From the NCBI RefSeq assembly GCF_017562075.2, contig NC_054083.1, positions 7,384,768-7,448,767 of the forward strand: 64,000 nt of DNA, read 5' to 3'. This DNA comes from Anopheles merus. Taxonomy: Eukaryota > Arthropoda > Insecta > Diptera > Culicidae. A program made the translations under genes and the position numbers. Below the pieces are notes generated by a model. That model saw only the letters and a program-made list of their open reading frames with translations, searched no databases and was not told the origin of the DNA. Shown piece after piece: positions 11,163 through 23,802 of the stretch (positions within the stretch are counted from its first letter, which is position 1; the number at the start of each line of letters is the position of its first letter).

Positions 11163-12296
11163 TTAGCACGACGTGCAGTGTAATTGCACAGCAGATGTAA
11201 AATATCATCATCTATGTAGGCAGAATGATCATATGTATCATGTGTAATGGATAAAGTGTGTGCGTGTAACAATGAAATTAAGATCTTGCAAATTGTTGAC
11301 CAACCGGATATGATGATCTTTAGTGCCTGATCAGCAACAAAAGAAAGGAATGAGGTACGCAATATGTCACAAAACTGTGGTGATAGATTTGATGAATGTA
11401 TGTTCGTTTTTTCGTATGTGTGCGATGTGTGCATGTGAGGGATTGGGTTAAGAAAGAGAAAGGACGTATGTTTGGTTCAGGTGGATTGGCTCAGAGAAAT
11501 CGAAGTGAGATCAAAATCTGTCGGTCAGTATCGGAAGTAAAAACAAACATCATGAAAGCATATAAGTGCAAACCCTGTAATGCTGTTGCATAGGCAATGT
11601 TACTGCGTTTGCTAAATTTTTCTTCGAATCTTGTTTGATAGAGTTCATGTAGTGTTGTTTCTTTTCATAAACTACTATGTACCCCACATGCGTGCTTTGG
11701 TGAAACAATCCTAAATAGCGATCTTTTCACGAAAAGGTTGCGTACTTGAGACTTTCTTCTTCAAGCTTTACGTATATTAAATTATTTATAGCTCTTGTAA
11801 ATTGTTTCCTTTGTGGCAAAAAAGTTGATCATATTGGAAGTGCTAGATATTTGTGACCGGCGCTGATTTGTTTGGGTGCATGTTTTCGAATACGTCATTG
11901 AATACACATGCTTGGGTTGTGGGGACACATTGAGGTATAAGTTATCCTTCGAACTGCAACATCTGCAAAACGGATAGTAGGATAGTCTGACTTTATATGT
12001 AGAGATTTGCATTATCAGTTACTATTTTAGGATGTTTTAGGATTTTCGCAGTGCAGTGATCAACGTCCTAGATAATGAGATTGCCGAATCATTTGAATTG
12101 AATTCCTTGTATGTACAACAAACTCTGGAGTAAAGGAATAGTACTGCTCATATCCCACACTTCTAGAAGCTGCAAAATATGGAAGGTATTAATTTGCAGA
12201 TAATAATTTATTTATTCCGGCTTATTAGATTGCCTATCCCAGTTACAAAATACTCTTTTCCAATCACTATTCGGAATACAAACAAATGTGATGGTC

Positions 12297-12302
12297 AATA
12301 AA
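12297..12302 (+). terminator. Candidate poly(A) signal (proximal)
   Basis: AATAAA is followed within 15-25 bases by a TTTTCTTTTGTTGTTCC tract, a suitable downstream U/GU-rich element. It lies 1.36 kb after the stop codon of the Spot14-like gene. Confidence 0.5.
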
Positions 12303-13849
12303 ATATGTATGATTTTCTTTTGTTGTTCCAATATTCGATATATTTTCGTCTAGCACTTAGTTCTGAGGAACCGAACTTCATACAAGTTTGCCCGAGTCAT
12401 TTTCCAATGTGAACATAATTATTCGCCCCTCGTGAGACTTGTTGCGAACAGCTATCACATGTTTTATATTAATTACAATTATCTCTTTTTAATTTCTTCT
12501 ACATGATTTTCAAACATTTGTAGTTCGAATTTCCATCGATTATTCACAGGGATTTGAATCCTATAAAGATTTAAAGCATATTTTCAAAATTAATGTTACC
12601 GTTACTTGCAGACTTATTTAAACTTATTTCAATTTGCAAAGGAAATGTTTACTCTAATGTGTTGAAATTCTTGTGGAAAATATAAAAGAAACTATTTTGA
12701 TGGAAACAAAATACGTGACAGCTGTTGGAAAATATCTCATATGCGACTGATAATGCTATAGCTACGAGACCCAACATCGATGGAAAGCTTATAAGAGCGG
12801 TCAGAATATGGCAAAAAACCCTTAAAATGGATTTGTTCGTCAAGTGAACTATAAAGACAGAACTCTACTCATGTAGCAAACCAGGCAGCCCCAAGCCCCC
12901 AGTCTTTCATATCGGTCATAGGTCCAGCATTTGAGACACGAAAGCATTTAATAAGTGAGACAAAAATTAAATTGTGTAACAAAAACCGAGCGCTCAGAGT
13001 ACGCTAAAACACCTCAGGATTTGTTTGCACTATTCATATGCTTGTGCGTCATGCATAGATGATCGATCGTTAGTGTAGTTTTCATTAATCCAAATAATTC
13101 ATTATAGTTTTATTCGTCTGTTTGTCTCTTCGCTATCCGTATGATGGTAGGATTGAGAAAGTTCACCATAAATACGTGTAACCGGAGACATTCAGTAAAG
13201 GTGATTTAATCCATAGAATTAAACTATAATATGTTTGAATTTGGTCGTTGGGTCAAATCGGGATATGGTTAAGTGAAGCATAGATATGCGGTGATGAGCT
13301 ATTTACTGAGACAATGTTTCTGAAGGGGAGTTTTCCAAGGTTCCAAATGTGTGTTATGATAATTGGATTTTTTTCTTCTGCAAAATGCTTGATGTGTTTC
13401 GCTGACTGGGTAGGTATGCTTTTGATAACAATGGAAGTGTTCGATTTTCAATTGATTGTTTTACGCCTGTTTTGAAGAGAAGTTAGGTATATATGTGCTT
13501 TATGCGATTCACGGTTGCGCTAAACGGCATACTGAAATATTACACAAGCGTTTATCCGAGGAAAGAAATTGTTTCTTTCCATTCGTGGTTCAAAGTAGCG
13601 CCAAAAAGATAAGAAATCATTCCGTTAAGAATTATTAAAGAAAACAATACGTTTGGAGCACAATACAAATAATTGAAAACAACCAATGAACTAACAAGAA
13701 AAATAATAAAAACGGAATGTATTAGATTGTTTACATTTGATTAATTGGGACAAAACTAAAGGGAAAGACCGTGATAAGATGGTGATAAGGGGGGGAAAAG
13801 TTAGAAAATGGATAATACAGCAATGTAAAGAAAGGGACAGAAGCGAGCA

Positions 13850-13855
13850 AATAAA
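13850..13855 (+). terminator. Alternative poly(A) signal
   Basis: An AATAAA in AT-rich DNA, without a strong GU-rich element just downstream. It would give a 2.9-kb 3' UTR if used. Confidence 0.2.
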
Positions 13856-14316
13856 TTTGAATCAACTTAGTGCAAAACAACATCAAAAGCTAGGTAGTGT
13901 TCGTGGCTGAGATGGCACAACTGTAGAGCGACATATTATCTTTAATATCAATATCTTGTAGGCTTGTAATGTTTGCCTATATTGCCTTTAATTGGTTCAG
14001 GTTCGTTCGTTGCCAGAAGAATGGGCTTTGAGTCCGGCTTTTATATGGAAGAAAACTTCTCGGGCAACGTTAAAACAAGCATGTATCGCAAGAGCATAAA
14101 AACTGATGAACACAAAACCACAATTGGCTAAAAAGAGGGTTAAAGTAATCAAACGTAAATTCCAAGCAAAGCAAACGACTGCAAACCGATGTCATTGACA
14201 GCGCGATCACGATGATCACAAAACACCGACAATGTAAGTCAAATCGTGTAAAGATTGTTAGTCTATCTTAATGAAAAAATGTAGACTAGTGAAAAGAATC
14301 TGAAATGAAATGGAAA

Positions 14317-14322
14317 AATAAA
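14317..14322 (+). terminator. Alternative distal poly(A) signal
   Basis: AATAAA followed about 50 bases later by a TCTGTGTATATATT tract. It would give a long 3' UTR of about 3.4 kb. Confidence 0.25.
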
Positions 14323-14996
14323 ACGTGGCATAGCGAAACATTATATATTTTAATGGCCTTATCTCTGTGTATATATTCGAATTAACCGTGTGCAAGAAGA
14401 AAGTTTAATGTGTTACATTGATCTGTATTGATTTATTTTTGGAGATAAGTATCACATTCGAAACATCCCAATATAAAACTAGTTAAAGAGAAACATATTT
14501 AATGTGCTAATATATGCGATTTAGATTTGATTTTTAAACAAACTGAAAGAAACTGTCTGTCTGGAATTATAGTTATTTTTCAAATATGAGTACGGTATGT
14601 TCCCAAGTTACGCAGTTATTTGCAGTAAAGCGAGTTTTTTTTCCAAAATTTATAGTTTTTTGAGAAAGCTGCACTAGTGCATTATAAAATACAAAATGAA
14701 TTGTCTTTTTATTTTAATATTACATTGAATTGAAGAAAACAAACAAAATATTTTTTACATTGAGATCAGGCACGTAACGAATTCGGTAGCAACATGGATT
14801 TACTAAACAGCTTTTAGTGGTACATCATTATTTTATACAAACTTACAACATCAATTAATACTACTCGCATTAGCTGATATTGCTTGCCATTGTTTATTTG
14901 GAAATTATTCACCGCGTAACTGGTGAACTGAATTTGTAGTATAGATTCAAAAAATCGGTGACGTGTACAGTGAATATTTTTTCATATGTACTGGCT

Positions 14997-15110
14997 CCTT
15001 CTTCTTTTTCTTCTACTACTTGGCGTAACGTCCTATGCGAACATGCTTGCCATTACAGGCTTTCGAAACTTTATCAGTACCACGCAGCCGAATAGCTAGT
15101 CTTTGCTTGA
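14997..15110 (-). mobile_element. 3' part of a tRNA-derived SINE (inverted copy)
   Basis: Read on the minus strand this matches the 3' half of the SINE at 17573-17763. Shared landmarks are CGGCTnCGTGGTA, AGTTTCGAAAGCC and AGGACGTTACGCCAA, followed by a GAAGAAG-type tail. The tRNA-like promoter half is missing, so this is a 5'-truncated insertion, as expected from incomplete reverse transcription. Confidence 0.8.
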
Positions 15111-16446
15111 TTTTAATAAAAAAAAAAACTAAACAAAACCTAACACAGGGTTCGTTCAATGTTTGCTTATACGGAATAGTAAGGGGTTTTGTTGTTATTA
15201 TGATTATTTTAGCTTCGGTACACTAGTGAGAAGGAATAAATCTAGCAAAAGATAATGAGTAGCTGGGTCAAGGAATACCAGCAAAACTGTATCCAAAAGT
15301 CCGATATGCACCGTCTCATTGAGATGGTGTAGATGGAGGAGTGTGACAGTAGTACATAGTTGGTAGGTGAAAAGTGGTTTGTTGTTGTTGAATGCACCAA
15401 GCACTACAAGTGCGTGCAGGTGCGTATAACCGTTGGTGGTGTGACCATTGGCCTGGTTAAGTGGCATCGCATTCTAGGTAGGGTGATACAGATCGTACAA
15501 ATAGTGTGTGGCTGTGTGTGTGGCTGTGTGTGGCTGTGTGCGTGTGTCAGAATACCATACCAATACATGGGGATACTGTGGTCTGCTTGGTTGAGCGTTA
15601 CTTAGCGTCCTTTGCGACATGAGCGAGGCGGAATGCACTGCTGCAAATGAGTATTGGCAAGACGAAACCCGTTTTGCGTGCCACTGCGCTGCATACTACA
15701 CCGTGCGTTCGATGCATTGTGCTAGTAATCGGGTAAGGTGCCAAAGCAAAGGTTAAATGTCATGTTGGCTGCTTCGTGGCAACTACGTTGGGACGTTGGT
15801 GTCTTGTTTAAATGTGCATTTGTAATTGAGAATCGGAGCGGGTTAAGATTATGGGCATTTTTAAATAATAAAAAAAAAAACAGTATTTGCGGAAGTGTAT
15901 TTTCTTTTCGTTTTTACGTGCGGTCGTGCTGGTTACAGGTTACTGGTTTACTAATTCTTTTTTAGGAATTAGATGTAATTTTTTACCGATTGGACTTGTA
16001 GGAACGGGTGCGTTTTTTTGAACCAAACCGCAAGACATTGCGGCTTGTTTAATTGGTAAGTAAACTAATTTATATTCGCAATTTAATTTACATATATTGT
16101 ATTGTTAGTATCATAGATGAGTTTGGGTAATGTGGATATCAATAAGCATCAATGAGGGAACGTATCGATAGTGGTTATAGTGTTATAAAATATATATCCT
16201 GCAACAAAATAAATACAATGAAGGTGTCTATGCTACTACGAAATGTTTTCTTATCTTGTATGAAGCGATTAAAAGTTAAAAATGTTTATTCCCATTACAA
16301 TCATTTCATGCTATAGCATTTTTCTAATTAAGATTTCATATGAAACGTATTATTTAAAATATCAGAATAAAAGACTGCTAATACATGAAACTCGTTCCAT
16401 TTTAATACAATTATCATGGGCAAAAATAATTTTTTTTAGTAAGTAT
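15111..16446. other. Intergenic, no gene seen
   Basis: Apart from the short minisatellite, nothing is recognisable. ORFs at 15204-15467 and 15360-15605 owe their length to GT-rich low complexity and have no motif. Confidence 0.6.
15503..15548. repeat. GTGTGTGGCT minisatellite
   Basis: Four to five imperfect tandem units of GTGTGTGGCT. No function is evident. Confidence 0.85.
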
Positions 16447-16735
16447 TAGTGGTGTGACATACAATTCATTTCCCGACCCAACCCGGAGTCTGGTGCGAGC
16501 CAGCCGGAATTGATTCCGACTCATGGGTGTAGCAGGTGCGCTAGGTCGGAGTCGGAATAAAATCCGATCCGCGGGTGTCGCGAGTTCGAGTTGACTCGAA
16601 TGATGAGTAGGTGCGAGAAAGCATAGGCGACTCCGACCCGTTGGAGCAGCGAGTTTGGGTCGGTTATTGAACCTACTATGATCCGACCCCCCTCGAACTC
16701 TCTGCAACAACGGGTGCATAGTTTTTTTCCTTTCA
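16447..16735. mobile_element. Fragment related to the hAT-like foldback at 40468-41057
   Basis: It begins TAGTGGTGTGACATAC, close to the TAGTGATGGATCATAC terminal repeat of the intact element. It shares CGACCC(g)..CCGGAGTC, ATTGATTCCGACTCATGGG and GCGACTCCGACCCGTTGG with both arms of that element. The right end does not show a matching terminal repeat, so the copy seems truncated or rearranged. Confidence 0.6.
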
Positions 16736-17293
16736 TAGATTTCTCTTTATAGATTCGAGAAGGATGAAATTATATTTATATATGTTATATTTATTACTTT
16801 TCAATTAATAACGTGTATGTGATTTGAAATAATCCAATCAGGTGCCACTATGTCCAATGATCTTCATTGGCTTGATCCATGTTTATAGTCTACTTTACTT
16901 GCGTGTGTATCAAATCTATGGTGCTTTTGTAATGTTTTGATACAATGGTATATGTTTGGTAAAAAAAAGAAATTAATTAAATAAATGTATTTTATAAGTT
17001 TGTACTCTGAAGGTCTATACTTCAAAATGGTAACGTTAAAGATGTATAGTTTTCATTTAAGTTTAAGTACCTCGTACTGTATTTATCTACGATGAAGTTA
17101 GTTTTTCGATTTTTTTACAGGGTCCCAAATGGCATTGGTAGAATCATTAAGTTAAGTTGATCATTAAGGACCATTTACCTTGGCGGTCCTACGGTTGATG
17201 CATTAAATAACAAGCATACAAAGATACTCACCTCACATCGATATATTAACCAAAAAAGATATGATTATCTTGTTTCATCAAATCAAAACCACG

Positions 17294-19116
17294 GACACCC
17301 CATATTTTCACCTATTTTCTGACTTTGCGACACCCTGGACAGTTCTCTAGACGACTTATCGGATTTTTTTTTCACCCAACGGTGGGGACACTCTTCAGCT
17401 ATGTCCCTGCAAAATATCAGACCGATGTCGTTTAAAATCTGGGAACACTATGCATAAATGTGATAAAAAGTATGAAATGTATACGGTCCACTGAAATTCG
17501 GACAGTCTTCATTTCGTAGCAAAATGACCTCGCAGCATGCTAATATTGACCTATATGGTTTTTTATATATATGGGGACGGTCCCGTGGTACAGTCGTCAA
17601 CTCGAACGACTCAATAACATACCCGTCATGGGTACAAGCCTAGAATGGACCGTCCCCCCGTAGCAAGGATTGACTATCCGGCTACGTGGTAATGAATTAA
17701 GTTTCGAAAGCCTGTGTATAGGTCGGAATGTCCGCGCAGGACGTTACGCCAAATAGAAGAAGGTTTATTATTTATTTGATATTAGTTATTATTGCTCCAT
17801 CGACTATTTTGGGGGGCCAGATATGTATTACATATCCTAGGCCAAGAGCTATGCGGTCCGGATTAACCAATTTAAATAGCAGCGTAATTATGAAGAAGTT
17901 ATTATTGTTATTCATTATTTTAAAGTTATTAAATCTTGTAATAGTATCAGGAATGAAGTTATAGAGACATTTTTGTCACTTTTTCTACATAATACCTTAA
18001 TTAATACAAGTAAACGACGATAGACAAATGAATATTTAGAAAATATTTGGATAAACCATGTCTTCAAAAGCAACCGTTTTAGAGGGAGTTTGAATACAAA
18101 AAAATATGATACATGTTTCAGACATCGAGCTTAAAACTACGTGAGCATAATAAATTGATAACAACAATAAAAAAAGGTTGAAGACCGCCTTAAAGCTATC
18201 GGTTGTAACAAATTTATAACGATAGGCTTTACGCTAGTAAGGCAGTGACATTTTGTTCAAACGTTAAGGCGAACTGTCAACGAATCCTCAAATTTTTATT
18301 ATTTATTTAGAATTTATGCATCAATAAAAAAAAAATAGTTTTGATGTAGAAAGTGTCTAGCAAAAGGAATATTCATACTTAAACACATTGAACTTGTTCG
18401 GGTATCTAGAAAGTTTGGGGATGCATGAGCGCTTATATCACAAACTCTTAATCATTACCTTGCTCAAGCTAAATACGATTCGTGATATTAACATGTTCAA
18501 ACATACTCAGTAACCAAGCCAGGAACAATAATGTTCTACCAATTCGAAGCAGTAGTTATTCTATCTAAATAAAGACCAACGCCATTGAGGCAATTAGGTA
18601 TTTAGTGATAGGTAAGGCAGCAAATTTCCACTACTCCTTCATTTTTGACTCTTTTAAAGGTTTAAGTAATTCTAAAATTATGAAAAACAATAACACTCTC
18701 TTCAAAATCACTATGCTACTTTTGTTGGAGCCTTCCACCAATGGTATTTGGCTGATTCAGACCGTAAAGCACTTGGCCTAGGTTATGTAATACGCACATG
18801 ACCACCCAATTTAGTCTATGGATCTTTAATGACTGATATCAAATGGTTTTGGAACCATATAGGTCAATATTGGCATGCTACGTGATCATTTTGCTATGAA
18901 ATGAAAATAATCCGACTTTCAGTGGACCGTATACATTTCATACCGTTCATCACATTTATGCATAGTGTTCCAAGATTTTTAACGACATCGGTCTGATTTT
19001 TTGCAGGGACATAGGTGAAGAGTGTCCGATAAGTCGTCTAGAGAACTGCCCAGGGTGCCACAAAGTCAGATAAAAGGTGACAATATGAGGTATCCGACTT
19101 TAGGCGGCCGCCACTG
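17294..19116. mobile_element. Long-inverted-repeat (foldback) element, about 1.8 kb
   Basis: The arm 17294-17560 is the reverse complement of 18853-19116 at roughly 85-90% identity. Both include the GTTCTCTAGACGACTTATCGG, ATGCATAAATGTGAT and TATACGGTCCACTGAAA landmarks. The right arm ends CCACTG followed by TA, so a TA target is possible. The left arm lacks the outermost 20-25 bases, and one arm has an 18-bp insertion. The inner 1.3 kb holds a SINE and AT-rich DNA with no recognisable transposase. This looks like an old non-autonomous DNA transposon. Confidence 0.75.
17573..17763 (+). mobile_element. tRNA-derived SINE, nearly full length
   Basis: An RNA polymerase III A box, TGGTACAGTCG (17586-17596), matches TRGYNNARNNG. 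A weakened B box, GGGTACAAGCC, lies about 45 bases on. The body runs through AGTTTCGAAAGCC and AGGACGTTACGCCAAA and ends in a short GAAGAAGG tail. It lies just inside the left arm of the foldback element, so it inserted into that element. I associate this structure with the Anopheles SINE200 group from memory. Confidence 0.82.
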
Positions 19117-22100
19117 TATATGTAACTAAAACCGTTTGTGCAACTACGACTTGCACTGCTGATGATAAAATTACCCCAAATGAATATGAGTATTAATAGT
19201 TTAATTTTTTACTGACCTAGGAACACTGAACCGCTTATATGGATTTGATCCGCAAGTTGCATTGCTAAAAAAGTGCATGGATATGAGGCAATCGAATTAT
19301 TCAGTCCGGAACTTGCAATCTTTTCAATGATTGAATAGGGCTTGCGTTTTTTTTATCGAATTAGTACGCCAAGTAATTGTTTTACACGCATGATGTTCGC
19401 GGTAGCCCTGATAACGTGTAACCTTTTTGATCGTTCGTGTATCGCCTTGATCATAATTACACCTTGCACACGGCTCAAGGCCTCGTAAAGTGGTTGAATA
19501 AAGTTCTTGGAAATAATACATCAACATTAGCTGTACGAAAAATAAAAACGTTTTTAAATAAAACATTGCCCGCTAGAACCGAGTTTCATCGGAAGGGGTT
19601 TGGTGCTGTGTTCAGTTTTAAGGGACGTTTCAAAACAATGATCTTATCAGTCGGAGTGTTCCATGTTCGACTGGTTCGGACCGGTTCTGTTGGTTTAGCA
19701 TCTAGCGATACTCACGGTTATTGTTCAAGGCTTAGGAAGCGGCTTACATCACAGCCGAAATTTGGTTCGGGTCTATGCCCTAACCTTGCCGGTCCGGGTG
19801 GGGAGAAAAACAAGACTAATATTAATAACATGACGACCGGAATCAAAGTCCTATTCACAAAAGGGAGCAGTAAGCGTCTTAAACCGGAGTGCGACATCTC
19901 CGTGTAGCTTTCACACACGCTCCTCTTCACGCTGTTCGTGAACGCATCGAAGAGCACGTGAAGATCACGTGGCTCCAGGCATCTTCGGGGTGTGTGTGCT
20001 TATCGTAGAAGTGGGGTGTGCATTCAAAGCTACATCCGTATTGGTTCGTGCTGTTGTCGTTCGAATGATTGTGTACACGAAGGCTATGCACCGATCCGGA
20101 AGCGATCGCATGGTAATAATTTTTGTTTGGACTTATTTTCTGGGGTAGTTTTTGGACTTCGGTGGTTTTTGATGGGCATGTGATGCGGGCATGCTTTCTC
20201 CGAGCAATGAATGCAGCTGATGTCTAATCAGCAGTTGACCTTCAAGAGCGTGTGATTGAATTGGATGCTGGTTGGTGGTACATACGTTTTATATTGACAA
20301 CACGAACTGATCACGTAGCATTTACGGAGCAGCATCGGGTGTATGCCAAAACGAAGTGCATGCAATTGATGGTCAATTCGGGTAGATGGAGGGTAAAATA
20401 ATTCAGCAATAGAGAGGGAGAGATAAATATCTAAAGAGTGTGTGTGTGCGAGAGAGAATGAAAAAAAAATCATAAACCAGACTAACGAACGGAGTCCGAA
20501 ATCGAAAGCGATAACGAATTTTGAACTAGACCCGACCCAAAACATAATTCTGTCCTCATCACTTTTCTTTCGGGGTACGACTTTACGTTTACCATTTGAA
20601 AATATCCAGCAAAGGCCTGACAAGCCTAATGTTGACTAGCCGGCTACCGCCTATCATTAGTTTGAACCTTCTTACGATGATAGGGGAAGGCAGAGAAGCA
20701 AGAATGCATCGCGGGCAACAAAATATGTTGGACTTTGAACCCTCGAATCGAAGGATGGCTTCTTCACGGCTGGGAACAACATTCCATCGGCGGCCAGTTT
20801 TCGGTCGAAGGCTAGATCGATTCATACAAGATTGAGTTTTCGAGAGTGATGGCGCTACAAACATGTGCACGCAGCATGGCACAGAACATAATCGTGTAGT
20901 AAAATCGAACGGAATGCACGAGACACACAGCGAAAGCGTGATCTGGTTCGGAATGCACCTTGCACCCAGTCAAACTGGGATACGAAAAAGGGACAACTAG
21001 CGTCATTGATCGTAACACTAGTTCCTAGGTTACACTAGGTGCTTCAATTCCAGCGCGACGAACAATGATGCACATGCACGGTGCACAAAGCTGCACATAA
21101 AAGAACACATATATTTGGACAACAAACAGAGTTTAAGCATTCCTTTAAGAATGAGGAATAAAATGAAACTTAATTATTTTAATCTAAAATATGAAGTAGG
21201 TGTTTTATTTAAACCATGATACATACATGGGAGAATTAATTACAGCTCTCAGTAAATATTGAGTGTCCTACAACATGCAAATTTACATAACGTTAAACTT
21301 AACTTAACGTTAAACGATGACTGTATTTGCGAAACGTATGAATTGAAACCACTGGAAACTTTTTTTTTTATTATAATAGTATATATAATTATAATATTAT
21401 AACGTTGGTGCTTTCAGGTTGTTAAAGGTTCATGTAAAACATATATCTTTCAGTAAAAATTCAATAAATTTGAAGCGGAAGCGTAAGTTTTATTCATTCA
21501 GAAAAATCACGGTTACAAGGGGAAGTAGAAAGTAAACATAAAACTATACAATTTCGTCTTTTCTCGTCATTTTATACATCCTATAAGAATTGAAATTTGC
21601 TTAAGATTACATTACATTTTGGCTTTCGACAGCTTTTTTTTTAATATATAACATTTTTAACTTTAAACATCCAGACACAATACAATACATTAGCCGGTAG
21701 CCAGACATACTGTTGGTGATACATGATCAAGTTTCACTGCGGAGAACTTATGCGGAAAATTACCCATTCAGCACGTTTGATTAAATTGTGGTAGGTAGTT
21801 TGCCTTCGAAACCCCACCATGATTTGTCAACTGCAACCTTTCTACCGCAGTTACGTTGTGACAGCGGAAAGAAAGAAGGCTATAGTTAATTACCATCAAA
21901 CTAACGGGTGCGGATCAGCTATCGGATGTAGTAGGGTGTGAATGCTGAATGGGATTAAATATGAGGTACAAAGAAAAAAAAAACACACACACACACGCAC
22001 ATAAACAATTACTCACCGTCTCAGGGATGAGTCGCAATGTGTTTTATGGAGATGGAAGTTATGTGAACCATTTAAATCAGCAAATGAGCGGCTAGGATTA

Positions 22101-23128
22101 CTTTGTTCTGTGTTAATCAACCGATGATCAAACAAGATCTAGCTCAAACTTGGTAACAAATGTAATTTTTTTATATTATCGTTCGACAAAGTTAATTGCT
22201 TATTTTCCATGGCATGTTTGTAAGGAAAAACAGTACAGATTTATTTCATCCCCTGACATTTTAATCTATTATAGCACGTAATGTTGCTGTAAACATTGTT
22301 AGAATCAATTCGTTTTTAATGTTACAGTTAGGATAAGAAATACACCTTTGTCATCATTGCCAAAATCGTTTTCGTAAATCCAAACAACCACAATGAAATC
22401 ATTTTATTCATTTTCGAGAAGACGTGATACGATCGAAGAAATTTGAAATTTGCTTTATGGCAACACGATGAGGATGTTTATTGAATATTTGTTTGGTTTC
22501 AAACAATAAGATTGATTCCCATGGCGTTGGTTATATGGAAGCAGAGCTGCCTTTGAGTTACAGCAAACATTATTTATTGGTACAATTATTTAATTGGAAC
22601 TAAATTGCGTCGTTGATATTTGCAATAGGTTAATAATTATTAAATAAATAAATTGTTGTATGGCTATATTTATTGAAATGATTAATTTTGCGTGAAATAA
22701 TGTAAGAATGATTGTGAAGGTCGTTATGATAGATTATTAGGATGATTGATGATGATAGGAAATTGATATGGGCATATATGTTATTTTTAATTGTTTGTAT
22801 TTAAATGAACATTACCTAACCCACTAAAAATCATTTATTTTCTCGCTATGTGTATTTGCAAACCCTCCCCAATTGATAGCTGCGGCGGATGTGACTACTT
22901 GGGTGGAACTCTTTTCGATATGTAGTTCTCCATGTTGCAAATAGAAGGGATTAGACTAGTATTTGAACCATATCCTTATAAATGTGCGTATATGTCATGT
23001 ATCAATTGGCGTCATGTATGAATAGTAAAACAAAACAACAATCATACAACAATATCCAAAGATAAGCAAGGTACATCTTAGCATTTCTCTTGTCTTGGTT
23101 CGGTCTTGCTGTGGTATGTATCTGAAGA
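19117..23128. other. Intergenic, no supported gene
   Basis: The longest ORF (19437-19907, 156 codons, plus) has no recognisable motif and no splice partners. A block at about 19.9-21.1 kb is less AT-rich than its surroundings and might be regulatory or an untranslated exon. An A-rich run with a CA repeat sits near 21974-22001. Confidence 0.5.
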
Positions 23129-23130
23129 TA

Positions 23131-23649
23131 CAGGGTTTCGAATCATATAAGGGAATAGTTCAATCAGTTAGGGGAATGTTGCAAATCGGTAGGGGAATAT
23201 TGCATGCAAGCTGTGGATGTTTGCAATCACTTAGGGGAATGTTGCAATCGATTAGGGGAATTTTGCAAGCGTACTGTGGAGCTGTCATCAGACGGTGGGT
23301 GCCGGTGTAAAAAGCTTCGAATTGATACCGATGATGTTTTTTTAAAACATCATTTGGAGTTGTTTTCGTGTGGGATTCTGATGTACACATGATAAACTAA
23401 AGAAATCCTGCTGCGGAGCCATAATTAAACATGATAAGTTAGTAAGATTGACGAAAACATTTTGAGGTATTTACAGCGGCACCCACAGTCTGATGACAGC
23501 TCCACAGTACGCTTGCAAAATTCCCCTAATCGATTGCAACACTCCCCTAGTGATTGCAAACATCCACAGCTTGCTTGCAATATTCCCCTACCGATTTGCA
23601 ACATTCCCCTAACTGATTGAACTATTCCCTTATATGATTCGAAACCCTG
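23131..23649. mobile_element. Near-palindromic TA-flanked MITE, copy 1 (519 bp)
   Basis: The arms 23131-23310 and 23471-23649 are inverted repeats of about 180 bp at roughly 97% identity, starting CAGGGTTTCGAATCATATAA. The element is flanked by TA on both sides, the target duplication of Tc1/mariner-type elements. Each arm has five sub-repeats of the form TTAGGGGAATgTTGCAATC. The 160-bp centre is AT-rich and non-coding. The family is not recognised. Confidence 0.88.
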
Positions 23650-23802
23650 TATGCATAATGAGGTAATACGATATTTCTGTATGTTGTATTGAACACTTTA
23701 ATACATACGCTACATATACTCCACTATTTTGCCATGATCGAGTTCTATACTATTAAACTGAATCAGATGCAAAGTTAGAATAATATTATTTAGTATCCAA
23801 TA

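Larger units (their letters stand above)
10937..12325 (+). other. Probable 3' untranslated region of the Spot14-like gene
   Basis: This is AT-rich non-coding sequence after the stop, running to the first convincing poly(A) signal at 12297. It contains the second copy of the 9374 repeat at 11111-11162. Short ORFs inside are not supported. Confidence 0.55.
12326..14996. other. Non-coding, AT-rich stretch
   Basis: No gene, RNA gene or clear repeat is visible. Part of it may be the extended 3' UTR of the Spot14-like gene if the distal poly(A) signals are used. Confidence 0.5.

Noticed and set aside
17586..17650. A tRNA gene, from the A-box and B-box pair
   Set aside because: No cloverleaf can be formed, the B box is degraded and the same unit recurs with a GAAGAAG tail. 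It is a SINE head.
19437..19907. 156-codon ORF as a gene
   Set aside because: No recognisable motif, no splice partners, and AT-rich intergenic context. Chance ORFs of this size occur in 64 kb.
23165..23600. Regularly spaced repeats resembling a CRISPR array
   Set aside because: The units are degenerate, run in opposite directions in the two arms and lie inside TA-flanked inverted repeats in insect DNA. They are transposon sub-terminal repeats.
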